Positions 42,291 through 54,155 are shown, numbered from the stretch's first letter. The stretch: 64,000 nucleotides of DNA from Paulinella micropora (GCA_019918135.1 WBZZ01003505.1:23501-87500), one strand, 5' to 3'. A program made the numbers and translations. Notes: generated by a model from the sequence alone, not told the origin.

Positions 42291-43312
42291 TACGAGCTTG
42301 ATGGACAAGACCATAATCCGCCAGGGGACGAGGTTTTTACATACACCCTCAGCCTGCGGTGGTACACTAAGGGTAAACGTACGGGGTACGAATATATTAT
42401 GATACTGGTTGGCATGAGAGAATGAGAGATGAGAGGAAAGATGAAGAATGAATAGGAGAGGGGACAAGGAGGGGGTAATACAAATATACCCACAGGTACC
42501 GCTGAGGGCAACGGGCCCATACGGCAATCACAGCCACGGTACATTCGGAATATCTAAACTCACTGAATTTATTTTTATTTTGCTGCGCCGCGCCAGGGAC
42601 GCGAGGACGGCGGAACGCCGGATGGAAAGGAGTCACCGCTTGGCATGCGGATCGAGGGATATTCGTGGATTAATCGCATCCAAGGCACGGGGAGCCTATA
42701 CGAAAGGCGGAACGGGGGACGAGGAAGTAGTGCAGAGGGGATAGATTATAGCGGGATGGATAGTAATAGGAATGGATAGATTGTAGAACGGATAGTGATA
42801 GAAATGGATGAATTATAGAAAGGATAGTGATAGGAATTGAACAGAGGGTCGGGATCAGTTGGGAATCGGGAAGACATCCAGGACGGGCGGGGACCAAGGG
42901 GGATACCAAACGGGGGTCGGAACGAGAGGGGGACGAACGGAGGAACCGGACAAAAGGGGGGGAAAACCCTTATGGGAGGCAGAGCGGGGGAATGGAATAG
43001 GGGGGAAGGATCTGGTTTTAAGTGGCACTCGGTGCCGTTTCAAGCATGGAGTGTTATTAACTTAGTAGCGGCGCCGGGGGGACGGCGGTGGGAGACATCA
43101 AAGGCTTGGCGGGGGGCAGGTAAGTTCCCTTGTTGAACGACGTCTTAAGTTACTTCTGAGCTGCACGCCGGGACAGTGACTATCTGAGACGGTCACCTGG
43201 GGCCGCCTTAATCTGATATATAAGTTTTGAAAGTTTTTCACATTTTATCCCGGTTTGGTTCGGCTGGTTTAACTTGACTCGACTTCTCGCGCACCCTGAC
43301 GAGGGCACGCTC

Positions 43313-43327
43313 GAGGGGGAGAGGGGA
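43313..43327 (+). other. Polypurine tract of element 4
   Basis: GAGGGGGAGAGGGGA, followed by TTA and the LTR start TGCC, as in element 1. Confidence 0.8.
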
Positions 43328-43330
43328 TTA

Positions 43331-43495
43331 TGCCTGCCCACCAGGTATATATATAATGGCATTCAAGTTACTCTATGTTCCGGTCTGTCGGTTATCCTTG
43401 GCTTGGAGAGTGCGTAGTCCCTTCTACGTTAGGTATTCCATTCTTCATGTCGTTAGATAGACGTTTATATTATTAAATATTGAGTCATTGTAACA
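43331..43495 (+). repeat. 3' LTR of element 4
   Basis: TGCCTGCC...GTAACA, about 165 bp, with a TA-rich TATA region at 43346-43357 and CTACGTTAGG at 43424-43433. It matches the element 2 LTR over its whole length. Confidence 0.8.
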
Positions 43496-44090
43496 ATACA
43501 ATCTAGGGAGAGAGAGTCGGACTTCGATTGATATATTAATGTTATATTATATAGAGATCATAGTATAGAAACAATGAACGTCACTAAGCGCCACAACCCC
43601 AGACTGCAAAAGCTTTGAATTCACCGTTACACTTAGAGTGATATGGGAAAAATAAGTATTGTCCTTGGGGTGGGCTGGTATGACTAAATACATTATTATT
43701 AATAAATCCTCTAATGTCCAGTCTCACAAGTTTTTCTTTTACGCATTTACTAGAATTAATATTCACCTCCCTTCCTTTTTCACTTTCTTATTTATGTAAC
43801 AGTTGAAGTTACTGAGTCACGGTATACTTAGACATTTACGAACATTTGCCGCCCTTACTCTTATTGCAGATGATTTTTTTTTTTTTTTTTTTAACTTTCA
43901 TTTTGATGTTAATATTCAAAAGTAAAAACATAGTCTTTTCTCAGCTGAATTAACCTGATCCGATTGAAGCAAGCAAACCAATTGATACGCTTTTATCGCA
44001 GTTGAACACATGACGGAAAAAGAAAGGAACGAGCTGCTTTGAGCGTAGTTGCAACCACTGTGTGCGACTGTTAGGAACCCGACTGAACAG
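43496..44090. other. Stretch without a recognisable gene
   Basis: AT-rich DNA with a T run at about 43,870-43,892. It forms the downstream flank of the CCHC gene. Confidence 0.5.
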
Positions 44091-44548
44091 TTAGCGTCGA
44101 ACAGGGGCCGACGGGCAAACACGGGCAACGTGGCCGACACCTCCACAGTTATAGCACGTCTCACCGCCACCGCTCCGCGCGGGCGCGTCACGACAATCCC
44201 TGGTCACGACAATCCCTGTGTTACACGGACGAAGCGACAAATTAGGGCGGCCAGTGTGTGTGACGCAAGCATATGTGTGGAGGGACCTCGCAAGGTGGTT
44301 GGTGCGACCACAGATAAAACAAGCATCCGAGCCACCATATGCTGTAGCAGTCAGAAATCAACCGTCAGACCAAGAGGAAACATCGAAGCTAATTACTAAG
44401 CAACCGGCAGCAGGAAGAAAACATATGAACAGAAAAAGAAAAAGAGAGAAAAAAAGATAGGCAGGTGGTAGGTAGGTACGAAGGTAAGGGGACGTTGATT
44501 GATAGTATACAGATTGATGGATTGATATATGGATCCATAGATACACAG

Positions 44549-44582
<34 letters not shown>

Positions 44583-44622
44583 GTATACAGAAGACAGACA
44601 GACAGACAGACAGCAGACAGAC

Positions 44623-44665
<43 letters not shown>

Positions 44666-46680
44666 CAAACAGACAGACAGACGAAAAGATAGACAGCAAG
44701 ACCGACAGTCAGGTAGACAAATAGATTTATAGGTAGGTAGGCAGATACTGGAGAAAGATAATGGATAGACAATAAGACGGAAAGAAATGCAAAGCAATCG
44801 CAGCGACCAAAAAGTTCCATTTCACACTGAATAACACATCAAAAGATCGCTTTCCTAGCACTATGAACTCCGAAAGAAAATGGCTTTGGTTGCCAAAGCC
44901 TGAACGGTATGAGCTCCAAAAAAATTCCCCGCCCACCCAGCCCACTTTTTTGTGCATTTATTGGTGTGCAAGGTTTGAAGAGGTCTGGTACGTCTATCTC
45001 GTCGCGGGGGGTCACGGCAGTCGCGAGCAAGGTGGCCCTAGACAGGTGAAGCCATACATAGAACCCTTGTCTGCATGCGAGCAGGGGGGACCCTGCGGTT
45101 GCAGTTGTAGCAGGCGTCCGAGCCTACGCCGCCGCCGCCGCCACTGCCATTGGCTGCCCCGCCACCGCCGCGCGTGCAATCCCTAGCAAGATGGCCTGGC
45201 CGACCTGCACACACAGCGCACGCCTTACACACCAGCACCGCAGCCGCCGCACCCAGCAGCAGCAGCAGCAGAAGCAAGTGTACCGCAGTTATAACACTCC
45301 ATCTCCTGCAGACGAGCGACCGCCACGACCAGACCAACGGGCACGAATCCACATCAGGAACCCACCCCACGCCGCACCAGCAAACGCCATCGCGCACCCA
45401 GTCAAAACCACCACCACCACCACCAACCAGTGAGCCCACCCATGAACCAACGCGAGGGACAGCAACCACACCAAACTTTGCTCCTACTTCCGTTCTGCGC
45501 TTGCTCCTACTTTCCTCATTCGCTTGCTCCACGTCCCTCCTTCACTCGCTCTTCTTTCCCTCCTCTTTGCTCCTCTTTCCCTCCTTCGCTTGCTCCTCTT
45601 TCCCTCCTTCGCTTGCTCCTTCCCTCCTTTCTGTGCTCCCACTTCCCTCCTTTCTGTGCTCCCACTTCCCTCTTTCCTCTGCTCCTCGTTTCCTCCTTCG
45701 CTTGCTCCTAGTTCCCTCCTTTCTGTGCGCCCACTTCCCCTCCTCTTTCCCTCCTTCGCTTGCTTCTACTTCCCTCCTACTCGCTCCCTTCGCTCATGTT
45801 CCTTTTTCACTTCATCAGCGGCAGGAAAATGTTTGTTTCATTCCTCTGTTCACCCCGCTTGCACCTCTTGGCTCCATGCGTGCGCTCTCCCTCTGATGTC
45901 CACACACTTGTCACCTGCTTCGTGCCCGCTCTTTTGGGTACCCTCCTTCCTACCTCCTCTGCACTCAATGTCTTCGTGTGTGTCCTCTCTCTGTGCACGC
46001 ACCCTGCAGTCTCTGGCCAGGTGGCCCGGTCGGTTGCACGTGAAGCACACGTCTCCTGCCCCTGCAGGCCCCGGACGCGAGCCGCCCCCACTTGCCCCAC
46101 CGCCTAGCAAGCATATGTCGGTTAAGCGCAGCACGACCAGCAAGTCTGGCTGAACCTGGTCGAGTACAGTCGCGCGCCCAATGTCCGCTCTTACCTGCGA
46201 GTGCCAACACCAGTGAGAGTTCAAAAGGGTTTATTGGCGACCTACCACAGTTGAAGCAGGGTTCTGGTGCACCAGTGGGGCAATCCTTCGCTACGTGGCC
46301 CTATACAAAGCACGAGCGCCCACCTTGTCTTGCATTTTCTTGTTGTTGCATAGAAGGGAAGAAAGACTTGTTTGTATGTGTGGGCGGGTGGGGGCAACCT
46401 TTTCGTTACATTGGTAACACTTCTGCTCCTGTTTGGGCAACAAAAAATTTTTACGTTTAGGCAGAGTAAATAACTGAACCTACCGCGCAATCCTTAGCGC
46501 GATGGCTTCTAGAACCACATGTGTAGCATCCCTCCGAATTGCTTTCTTGGGGACAATCGCGCGCCAAATGAGTAGTGAACCGACCACAGTTGTAACATTT
46601 CTGCTTTCTTGCTGCAAGTGGACGGCGCGAGTAAGGCATAGGCCTGGCACTGCCTCGATAGCTTCGAGACGGACCATATC
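44091..46680 (-). CDS. CCHC zinc-knuckle protein (CNBP/Gis2-like), nine knuckles, first exon not found
   Basis: Exons read downward: 46680-46484, 46428-46399, 46300-46246, 46194-46156, 46103-46003, 45305-45284, 45204-45092, 45037-44992, 44341-44287, 44199-44091. Phases agree throughout and the last exon ends CPSAPVRR then TAA. The product has nine C-x2-C-x4-H-x4-C knuckles: CYNCGRFTTHLARDC, CYTCGSRSHRAKDC, CYQCNEKGHVAKDC, CFNCGKSGHWARDC, CFTCNRPGHLARDC, CYNCGRPGHLARDC, CYNCNRRGHLARDC, CFICGRTNHLARDC and CYNCGGVGHVARVC. Gly-rich linkers lie between some of them. Such proteins (CNBP, Gis2, UMSBP) bind single-stranded DNA or RNA and affect translation. Five introns interrupt knuckles. The N-terminal Arg/Ser/Tyr-rich part begins mid-codon at 46680, so an upstream start exon is missing. 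At least 254 residues are covered. Confidence 0.85.
44536..44690. repeat. (GATA)n and (CAGA)n microsatellite in an intron
   Basis: GATA runs at about 44,550-44,581 and 44,624-44,666 separated by CAGA repeats. It lies in the intron between the seventh and eighth knuckles. Confidence 0.9.
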
Positions 46681-46838
46681 CTGAGATGGGATTGAGATTC
46701 AAGGTGCATTATCAAGCAGTACACAATCGCATCGATAACTTGATATGTTGTCAGGTTTCATCGTCTTTGGGTAGTCTTGCATGCACGGGCAATCTGCAAG
46801 GATCTGAGCCTCTTTTGGTATTTGTTCGATGCTTAGTT

Positions 46839-46839
<1 letters not shown>

Positions 46840-46900
<61 letters not shown>

Positions 46901-46930
46901 GAGAGAGGAGAGAGAGAGAGAGAGAGAGAG

Positions 46931-46961
<31 letters not shown>

Positions 46962-46988
46962 AAGCAAGAGAGAGAGAGAGAGAGAAAG

Positions 46989-47029
<41 letters not shown>

Positions 47030-47044
47030 AAGAGAGAGAGAGAG

Positions 47045-47100
<56 letters not shown>

Positions 47101-47177
47101 TGTGTGTGTGTGCGTGTGTGTGAGTGAGAGAGAGAGAGAGAGAGAGAACGAGAGAAAGAAAGAAGAAGAGACAGAGC

Positions 47178-47217
<40 letters not shown>

Positions 47218-47243
47218 GAGAAAGAAAGAAAAAGAGACAGAGC

Positions 47244-47275
<32 letters not shown>

Positions 47276-47280
47276 TCGAG
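46840..47280. repeat. (GA)n tract with GTGT and AAAG interruptions
   Basis: More than 400 bases, including an AACGAGAGAAAGAAAGAA block repeated at about 47,147 and 47,213. It lies directly upstream of the CCHC gene on its 5' side and may separate the unseen first exon. Confidence 0.92.
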
Positions 47281-47445
47281 AAGAGGGAGTGAGGCAGGCA
47301 CGCAGGCAGGAAGGCAGGGAGGGTGTGTATAAAAAAACAGAGAAGAACAGAACGCCTGCCGATGAGGATCCGAGGAATGAAGCCCCGAACGTTACGCACC
47401 CGAGAAAAAAAAAAAAAAAAATCCATCTGAGACTCACCTTGTCCT

Positions 47446-47481
<36 letters not shown>

Positions 47482-48279
47482 TCACTCACTCACTCTCTCT
47501 CTCTCTCTCTTTCGGCGTTCGCGCGTAACTGCTATTTTTCATTTTCAGGGTCGCTTTATTTTTTCTCCCTTGGTAGTTTTTAGGCGGTACTTTTTTTTTT
47601 AGTGGGTAGGGGGTTTTTATCACGAGTCCACACTGTTCACGACTCTTTCCTTTCCTTCTCCTTTCTCTCTCCATCCCTGCTTTACCGTAAGCAAGGTTTA
47701 TTTCTTCTCGTTTCTCTTGTCTCGTCCCCATATTTCTATTTCTCTATCACATTAATGATGGTTGCTTATGGTTGTTTATGGCTCGTGACGATGGGTGTAT
47801 GTTGTTGATGGGTGCATTTGGTTGTTGTTGCCTGTTATTTGTTATTTGATTATGTCTTTTGTTGTCCTTTGTTATTTGATGTTGTGTTTTGTTGTCCTCT
47901 TGTGGTTTGTGGCTGGTTGAGACTGTGAGGGGATTGTGTGCAAGGTGGTTGGCTCGACTAGCTTGGGGTTGCATGTCTGAAAGGTCGTCAGGCTCGAGCT
48001 GGTCCTTACGGATACTGCAGCACTCGGTATAGTCGCGTCGCGAGCACTTGCCACGTCGAGACTACGCACTGCACCAACCCTCCAGGCTACGATGGCCTGT
48101 GGGTGCGAGTGAATTGCGTTAGGTGCTGCAATTTCCTTAAGGGCTGTCTCACTGACTGTCAATCGATCTCACTTGCGCCCTGTGTTAGTTATGTCTGACC
48201 TCTGCACTCTGCCGTTGCCTTATATTACTGTCTCCCCTGCCCCTGTCTGGTTTGTCTGCTTGTGTCTGTCCTTGTGTAG
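47281..48279. other. Stretch without a recognisable gene
   Basis: Contains short A, CT and CA runs (about 47,404-47,515) and TGTTG-rich DNA. No convincing exon; the missing start exon of the CCHC gene could be here. Confidence 0.4.
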
Positions 48280-48280
48280 T

Positions 48281-48346
<66 letters not shown>

Positions 48347-48539
48347 GTGCTTCTCTGTCAATGGCTGATGCATTTCTGCACATGCGCCTCCATCGTCTCA
48401 CCCGTGAGGGGAGTACGAAGAATTGACGATAACCTCTAATGACACCCCCGCAAGGGCAGTTCCAACACTTCCAGACGGGCCGGTATGTTCAATGAAAATA
48501 CTGGTCCAGACGGATCGGTATGTTCAATGAAAATACTGG

Positions 48540-48540
<1 letters not shown>
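48347..48540 (-). mobile_element. SINE S1, 5'-truncated, with doubled 34-bp segment
   Basis: Lacks the tRNA-like head. The end away from the tail holds two copies of GGTATGTTCAATGAAAATACTGGT. The (TTA)n tail is at 48,280-48,346. Confidence 0.75.
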
Positions 48541-48575
<35 letters not shown>

Positions 48576-48739
48576 GTGCTTCTCTGTCAATGGCTGATGC
48601 ATTTCTGCACATGCGCCTCCATCGTCTCACCCGTGAGGGGAGTACGAAGAATTGACGATAAGCTCTAATGACACCCCCGCAAGGGCAGTTCCAACACTTC
48701 CAGACGGGCCGGTATGTTTAATGAAAATACTGGTCCAGA

Positions 48740-48740
<1 letters not shown>
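48576..48740 (-). mobile_element. SINE S1, 5'-truncated
   Basis: Body only; it ends in CTGGTCCAGAA and joins the next (TAA)n run. One copy of the 34-bp segment. Confidence 0.75.
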
Positions 48741-48785
<45 letters not shown>

Positions 48786-49051
48786 GTGCTTCTCTGTCAA
48801 TGGCTGATGCATTTCTGCACATGCGCCTCCATCGTCTCACCCGTGAGGGGAGTACGAAGAATTGACGATAGGCTGTAATGACACCCCCGCAAGGGCAGTT
48901 CCAACACTTCCAGACGGACCGGTATGTTCAATGAAAATACTGGTCCAGACGGACCGGTATGTTCAATGAAAATACTGGTGGCACCGACGGGAATCGAACT
49001 GGCGACAGGGCCCAGATGGTAGAACTTGACCACTGGGCTATCACGGTGTCC
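48786..49051 (-). mobile_element. SINE S1, full length with tRNA-like head
   Basis: Read on the minus strand, the head (49051-48980) begins GGACACCG, has an A-box-like TAGCCCAGTGG and a B-box-like AGTTCGATTCC, and ends CGGTGCC, which can pair with the 5' end except for one mismatch. The T stem is poorly paired, so it is tRNA-derived rather than a working tRNA. Body and (TTA)n tail follow. RNA polymerase III transcription from the internal boxes is expected. Confidence 0.85.
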
Positions 49052-49118
<67 letters not shown>

Positions 49119-49346
49119 GTGCTTCTCTGTCAATGGCTGATGCAAATCTGCACATGCGCCTCCATCGTCTCACCCGTGAGGGGAGTACGAATTGACGATA
49201 GGCTCTAATGACACCCCCGCACGGGCAGTTCCAACACTTCCAGACGGACCGGTATGTTCAATGAAAATACTGGTGGCACCGACGGGAATCGAACTGGCGA
49301 CAGGGCCCAGATGGTAGAACTTGACCACTGGGCTATCACGGTGTCC
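49119..49346 (-). mobile_element. SINE S1, full length
   Basis: Head at 49346-49275 with the same boxes; body has GCACGGGCAGTTCC and a single 34-bp segment. It uses TGCAAATCTGC where others have TGCATTTCTGC, a subtype shared with the copy at 49687. Confidence 0.85.
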
Positions 49347-49686
<340 letters not shown>

Positions 49687-49917
49687 GTGCTTCTCTGTCA
49701 ATGGCTGATGCAAATCTGCACATGCGCCTCCATCGTCTCACCCGTGAGGGGAGTACGAAGAATTGACGATAGGCTCTAATGACACCCCCGCACGGGCAGT
49801 TCCAACACTTCCAGACGGACCGGTATGTTCAATGAAAATACTGGTGGCACCGACGGGAATCGAACTGGCGACAGGGCCCAGATGGTAGAACTTGACCACT
49901 GGGCTATCACGGTGTCC
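49687..49917 (-). mobile_element. SINE S1, full length
   Basis: Head at 49917-49846. Nearly identical to the copy at 49119-49346, including TGCAAATCTGC and GCACGGGCAG, which suggests recent amplification or local duplication. Confidence 0.85.
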
Positions 49918-49998
<81 letters not shown>

Positions 49999-50229
49999 GT
50001 GCTTCTCTGTCAATGGCTGATGCATTTCTGCACATGCGCCTCCATCGTCTCACCCGTGAGGGGAGTACGAAGAATTGACGATAGGCTCTAATGACACCCC
50101 CGCAAGGGCAGTTCCAACACTTCCAGACGGACCGGTATGTTCAATGAAAATACTGGTGGCACCGACTGGAATCGAACTGGCGACAGGGCCCAGATGGTAG
50201 AACTTGACCACTGGGCTATCACGGTGTCC
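49999..50229 (-). mobile_element. SINE S1, full length
   Basis: Head at 50229-50158, with one change (CACCGACTGG in place of CACCGACGGG). The (TTA)n tail is 49,918-49,998. Confidence 0.85.
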
Positions 50230-50262
50230 ATAATAATAATAATAATAACAATAATAATACTA

Positions 50263-50669
50263 TATCTGAGGCGTACTGATGCAGCTAATGGCATATCCTC
50301 AACGGACATAAGCCTCCAATACCCTTGTTCGAGGTCCTCCACCCCCCCGTGTCAGTCTCTCGCCTGATGATCGGGGCCACCGATGGAGCTCCTGAGGGCA
50401 AGACTGCACTAAGCCGAGGTTATTCCGCAGTCCCAGCAACCTCTTGCAAGACGTCACCGAATGTGCAAGTGCATACACCAAGCGCGGTTGCTAGAGCTGC
50501 CTCGAAACCCCACCCATAACAATCTGGTGTCTGCTGGGTCCTGGGCTATCAACCAGCATATGCGGAGTTTAAGATCTTTTACGCGCGCAACGACCCTCCT
50601 CCCCAGCATCTACCACCAAAGGGTTATGAGTTGGCGTCACAGTTTAACGCCTTGAGGCCATTGGGCTGA
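50263..50669. repeat. Unclassified repeat-like insert S3 between (TAA)n runs
   Basis: About 400 bases bounded on both sides by (TAA)n, as the SINE copies are. It contains CGAGGTCCTCCACCCCCC and GCGGTTGCTAGAGCTGCC and has no similarity to S1 or S2. Its boundaries suggest a third SINE-like or MITE-like family; only one copy is in the window. Confidence 0.4.
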
Positions 50670-50679
50670 ATAATAATAA

Positions 50680-50760
<81 letters not shown>

Positions 50761-50781
50761 TAATAATTATTATTATTATTA
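50670..50781. repeat. (AAT)n meeting (ATT)n head to head
   Basis: A (AAT)n run of about 95 bases changes at about 50,760 into (ATT)n, marking the point where insert orientation switches from minus to plus. It forms a potential hairpin. Confidence 0.8.
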
Positions 50782-50950
50782 GGGAGTACATAGGCCATCG
50801 GTCCCTTTCCATGGGCTGATTGGTATAAAGCTCCTAGAGTAATGTTCTATGCCGTCACTTCCTTTATTCCACCGATTGGTGTGGAGGCTTTCCTTATGGA
50901 ATGGAGGATGGATGCACATGGCCTTTTGGCTCAGCAATTGGCAGACGATA
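50782..50950 (+). mobile_element. SINE-like repeat S2, plus orientation
   Basis: Inverted relative to the copies at 49448 and 53944. Followed by (CATA)n and (TTA)n tails. Confidence 0.7.
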
Positions 50951-50963
50951 CATACATACATAC

Positions 50964-51003
<40 letters not shown>

Positions 51004-51007
<4 letters not shown>

Positions 51008-51055
51008 GAGGCACATGTCCAGGATCTGGATCTGATGCTATAGTCTGAGGAAGCC
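51004..51055 (+). mobile_element. Short SINE fragment S4, plus orientation
   Basis: 52 bases starting AATGGAGGCACATGTCCAGG, lying between (TTA)n runs. The start resembles the S1 3' segment. An inverted copy is at 54156-54207, also next to S2. Confidence 0.6.
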
Positions 51056-51233
51056 TATTATTATTATTATTATTGTTATTATTATTATTATTATTACTTT
51101 AATATATTACAAGGCTACTTTAATAATATTAATACTATAAGGGTCACCGTCTTAGTTAAATCAATGGCCTTCGGGCTAACGATTTGTATGGATGACCAGA
51201 GGTCACTTGTTAAAGTAACTTCATTAAACCAAA

Positions 51234-51451
51234 GGCGAAGAAGAAGAAGAAGAAGAAGAAGAAGAAGAAGAAGAAGAAGAAGAGAAGAAGAAGAAGAAGA
51301 AGAAGAAGAAGAAGAAGAAGAAGAAGAAGAAGAAGAAGAAGAAGAAGAAGAAGAAGAAGAAGAAGAAGAAGAAGAAGAAGAAGAAGAAGAAGAAGAAGAA
51401 GAAGAAGAAGAAGAAGAAGAAGAAGAAGAAGAAGAAGAAGAAGAAGAAGAA
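51234..51451. repeat. (GAA)n trinucleotide tract
   Basis: About 218 bases of nearly pure AAG repeats with one GAAGAGAAG slip. Glu or Ser homopolymer frames here are artefacts. Confidence 0.95.
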
Positions 51452-51700
51452 TCAAATATTCTCAAAGCCACAGGTAATATCAGTTTTCCGATTTTAGTCT
51501 CACTGTCTCAGAAAATTATTGCGTTTTGAGACTAATCTCTGATTTCTTGATTGCAATTTGCAAAAATAAAAATCTCGGAAATGCTGGCCGACCATTCCCT
51601 CTCGACTCGCGATCCCGTCGCCCTGCAGAAAGGATAAAACTTTAACACGTAAGAGCCACATGTAGGCAGTAGACCTCGATTGCTGATCTCGTCAAGAGAC

Positions 51701-53153
51701 ATGTCCAATTTCTCTGACATTCTCCCACACCCTCCAACGAACCCCGCAAGAAAAAGAAAGGCAGGTAACCTGGTCGGAACAAACGAAGTGGAAAAATGTG
51801 ACCTGTTTTCGGCATTGGTCTGCATTGCAAGATTTGTGTGTAGAAACATCAATTTTTACTTATTGAGATGCGCACAGCAGCTTTATGGACAAGGACGACC
51901 AACCAGGCGTTATCTAGTTTGGGCAGTAAGAGTCGAATGAGGTGTATTTCACTTGCAAGAAATGGCGTTCGATCTTGCAGTTGGAGAGATTTGCCCTGCA
52001 CCTCTCCTGCGACAGTAACATCTCGACGCGGCATGAAATGGGCAGATTTGTTCAAAGATCAAGATGTCTCATCGTCAGCCGATAAAGGGACCCCTTCCGT
52101 CAATCCTGATAGACAGCACGAGGAGGTGTGCGCCCGCATCGTTGATCAAGGTGTATATGTGCTTGCCCGTAGTACAATTCACGTCTTTACACTTTTCAGC
52201 TGGAGTGTCCATCTTCGCACAAGATTTGGATACTCGAGAGTATGTATTTGCAAATCCTGCGTTTCTAGAGTTCATCGGCAAGGTAGGTCGATCAACACGG
52301 AAACTCTCCACATGGAGCTTCTGTAGGGAAACTTGATTCATGTGCTTGGCAAGACCGACGGTTCCACTGGCCTCATGAACTCGCACATCGTCTTTGCATA
52401 CGATGTTGTGTGTAATTAGAGGATTTATTCGTCCAGGAGACGGTAGATTTGTGGAAGGAACACAGGGATAAGCTTCTGAAAGAAGGTCAAAGTATTGTGA
52501 CTATGGACTGTTTGAAGCTGCTAAAAAGCAAGAAGGAAGGCAAAGAAAACCAGAGGTGGGGAGTGTCGCACAAATTGATCGTGAGAGGAGGAAATGGACA
52601 CGCAGACCTTCTAGTTGGCATCATAACTGACGTGTCCGCACACCAAGAAGCACTACAGGTCGAAAAAAATTTTACCAAACTGTCCAGTGCCCTACGTTCA
52701 TAGCCAAAATCTCTCTGAGCCTTTACCCTGGCTATAGAAAACTGTCTCGCAGCCTAGCGTTGACTCGAGCAGCTCCGCTGTCCCTACTACTTCTGGTATC
52801 ATTCCTGGAAATGAAACGGCAACAGCCTCTCGAATTTTCAGGGCCTGCAGTTGCTTCGTTGGCTTCTGTGGACATTTTACCTGCAAGTCAGGTTCGTGTC
52901 TAATTTGCGCTTGCTTCCAGCCTGAGTTTTCTTACGCAGGTCCAAAATATGCTGAAAGAAATGCTGGAGTCTCTCAAACAACTGTAGGAAGGCAACTTGT
53001 CTGCCTGTTGTAGCTGCTTGTTTTTGTAGATACGTGGAATTCGAAAAGCTAGTTCATAATGTTGACCGAAGCAATCATCCGTTCCCTCCAGGGAGAAGAG
53101 AAGCGTACGTACGGCAAAATATATGCAGATTTCTTTCACCCATCAACCCATAA
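51701..53153 (+). CDS. PAS-domain protein, nine exons
   Basis: Exons: 51701-51764, 51878-52150, 52200-52282, 52327-52407, 52437-52658, 52738-52795, 52842-52891, 52940-52983, 53030-53153. All introns are GT-AG and 29-113 bases long; phases agree and give 332 residues. The start MSNFSDILPHPPTNPARKRKA has a basic cluster that could be a nuclear signal. Residues about 112-240 form one PAS/PAC domain: GVSIFAQDLDTREYVFANPA, FLEFIGK, LGKTDGSTGLM, then a linker and DLLVGIITDVSAHQEAL at the end of the fold. A Ser/Thr-rich linker and a helical tail (MLKEMLESLKQLYVEFEKL) follow. No kinase, bZIP or other output domain is seen. PAS domains sense ligands, light or redox state. The last exon could also splice onward at TAC|GTACGG, so the C-terminus is uncertain. 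Confidence 0.72.
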
Positions 53154-53320
53154 CAACTGTGCAAACTACAGCTATTTTTCCAGCCAGTACAACTCAACAA
53201 GGCGTATGGGCGTTGGACAGCTTCTTGCAAAGCATGGTCTCTTTTGAGATACAAAAGTGGAAAAGTGAAGGGCGATGTAAAATAATAATAATAATAATCA
53301 TAATAATAATAATAATAATA

Positions 53321-53588
53321 GTGCTTCTCTGTCAATGGCTGATGCATTTCTGCACATGCGCCTCCATCGTCTCACCCGTGAGGGGAGTACGAAGAATTGA
53401 CGATAAGCTCTAATGACACCCCCGCAAGGGCAGTTCCAACACTTCCAGACGGGCCGGTATGTTCAATGAAAATACTGGTCCAGAAATAGACAGGTATGTT
53501 CAATGAAAATACTGGTGGCACCGACGGGAATCGAACTGGTGACAGGGCCCAGATGGTAGAACTTGACCACTGGGCTATCACGGTGTCC
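53321..53588 (-). mobile_element. SINE S1, full length
   Basis: Head at 53588-53517 with TTGACCACTGGGCTATCACGG intact. The body has two copies of the 34-bp segment, one altered (CCAGAAATAGACAGG). It lies about 170 bases after the PAS gene. Confidence 0.85.
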
Positions 53589-53621
<33 letters not shown>

Positions 53622-53887
53622 GTGCTTCTCTGTCAATGGCTGATGCATTTCTGCACATGCGCCTCCATCGTCTCACCCGTGAGGGGAGTACGAAGAATTG
53701 ACGATAAGCTCTAATGACACCCCCGCAAGGGCAGTTCCAACACTTCCAGACGGGCCGGTATGTTCAATGAAAATACTGGTCCAGACGGATCGGTATGTTC
53801 AATGAAAATACTGGTGGCACCGACGGGAATCGAACTGGCGACAGGGCCCAGATGGTAGAACTTGACCACTGGGCTATCACGGTGTCC
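53622..53887 (-). mobile_element. SINE S1, full length
   Basis: Head at 53887-53816; two 34-bp segments in the body, the second with CGGATCGG as in the truncated copy at 48347. Confidence 0.85.
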
Positions 53888-53889
53888 AC

Positions 53890-53941
<52 letters not shown>

Positions 53942-53943
53942 GT

Positions 53944-54113
53944 GTATCTCCTGCCAATTGCTGAGCCAAAAGGCCATGTGCATCCAGTCCTCCATTCCAT
54001 AAGGAAAGTCTCCACACCAATCGGTGGAATAAAGGAAGTGACGGCATAGAACATTACTCTAGGAGCTTTATACCAATCAGCCCATGGAAAGGACCGATGG
54101 CCTATGTACTCCC

Positions 54114-54114
<1 letters not shown>
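53944..54114 (-). mobile_element. SINE-like repeat S2, minus orientation
   Basis: Nearly identical to 49448-49619 and the inverse of 50782-50950. With S4 at 54156-54207 it forms the right arm of an inverted pair whose left arm is 50782-51055. Confidence 0.7.

Positions 54115-54155
<41 letters not shown>

Larger units (their letters stand above)
40918..43495 (+). mobile_element. Element 4: 3' part of an LTR element, with its own 3' LTR
   Basis: It begins abruptly at GGACCAGCTC (equivalent to 26,628 of element 2) and contains the full tail domain, a 1.4-kb 3' untranslated region with a tandem repeat, a polypurine tract and an LTR. The LTR is very close to that of element 2, but the coding part differs by about a quarter, so it is a separate copy of the same subfamily truncated on the left. 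Confidence 0.75.

Noticed and set aside
21591..43495. Element 2 and element 4 as one element split by a 13.8-kb insertion
   Set aside because: Element 4 repeats about 510 bases already present at the end of element 2, at only about 75 percent identity, so they are separate copies.
46699..47489. Ser/Leu-rich protein frames
   Set aside because: They are translations of the (GA)n tract.
48980..49051. Functional tRNA gene
   Set aside because: A- and B-box-like sequences are present but the T stem does not pair and the unit is repeated as the head of a SINE.
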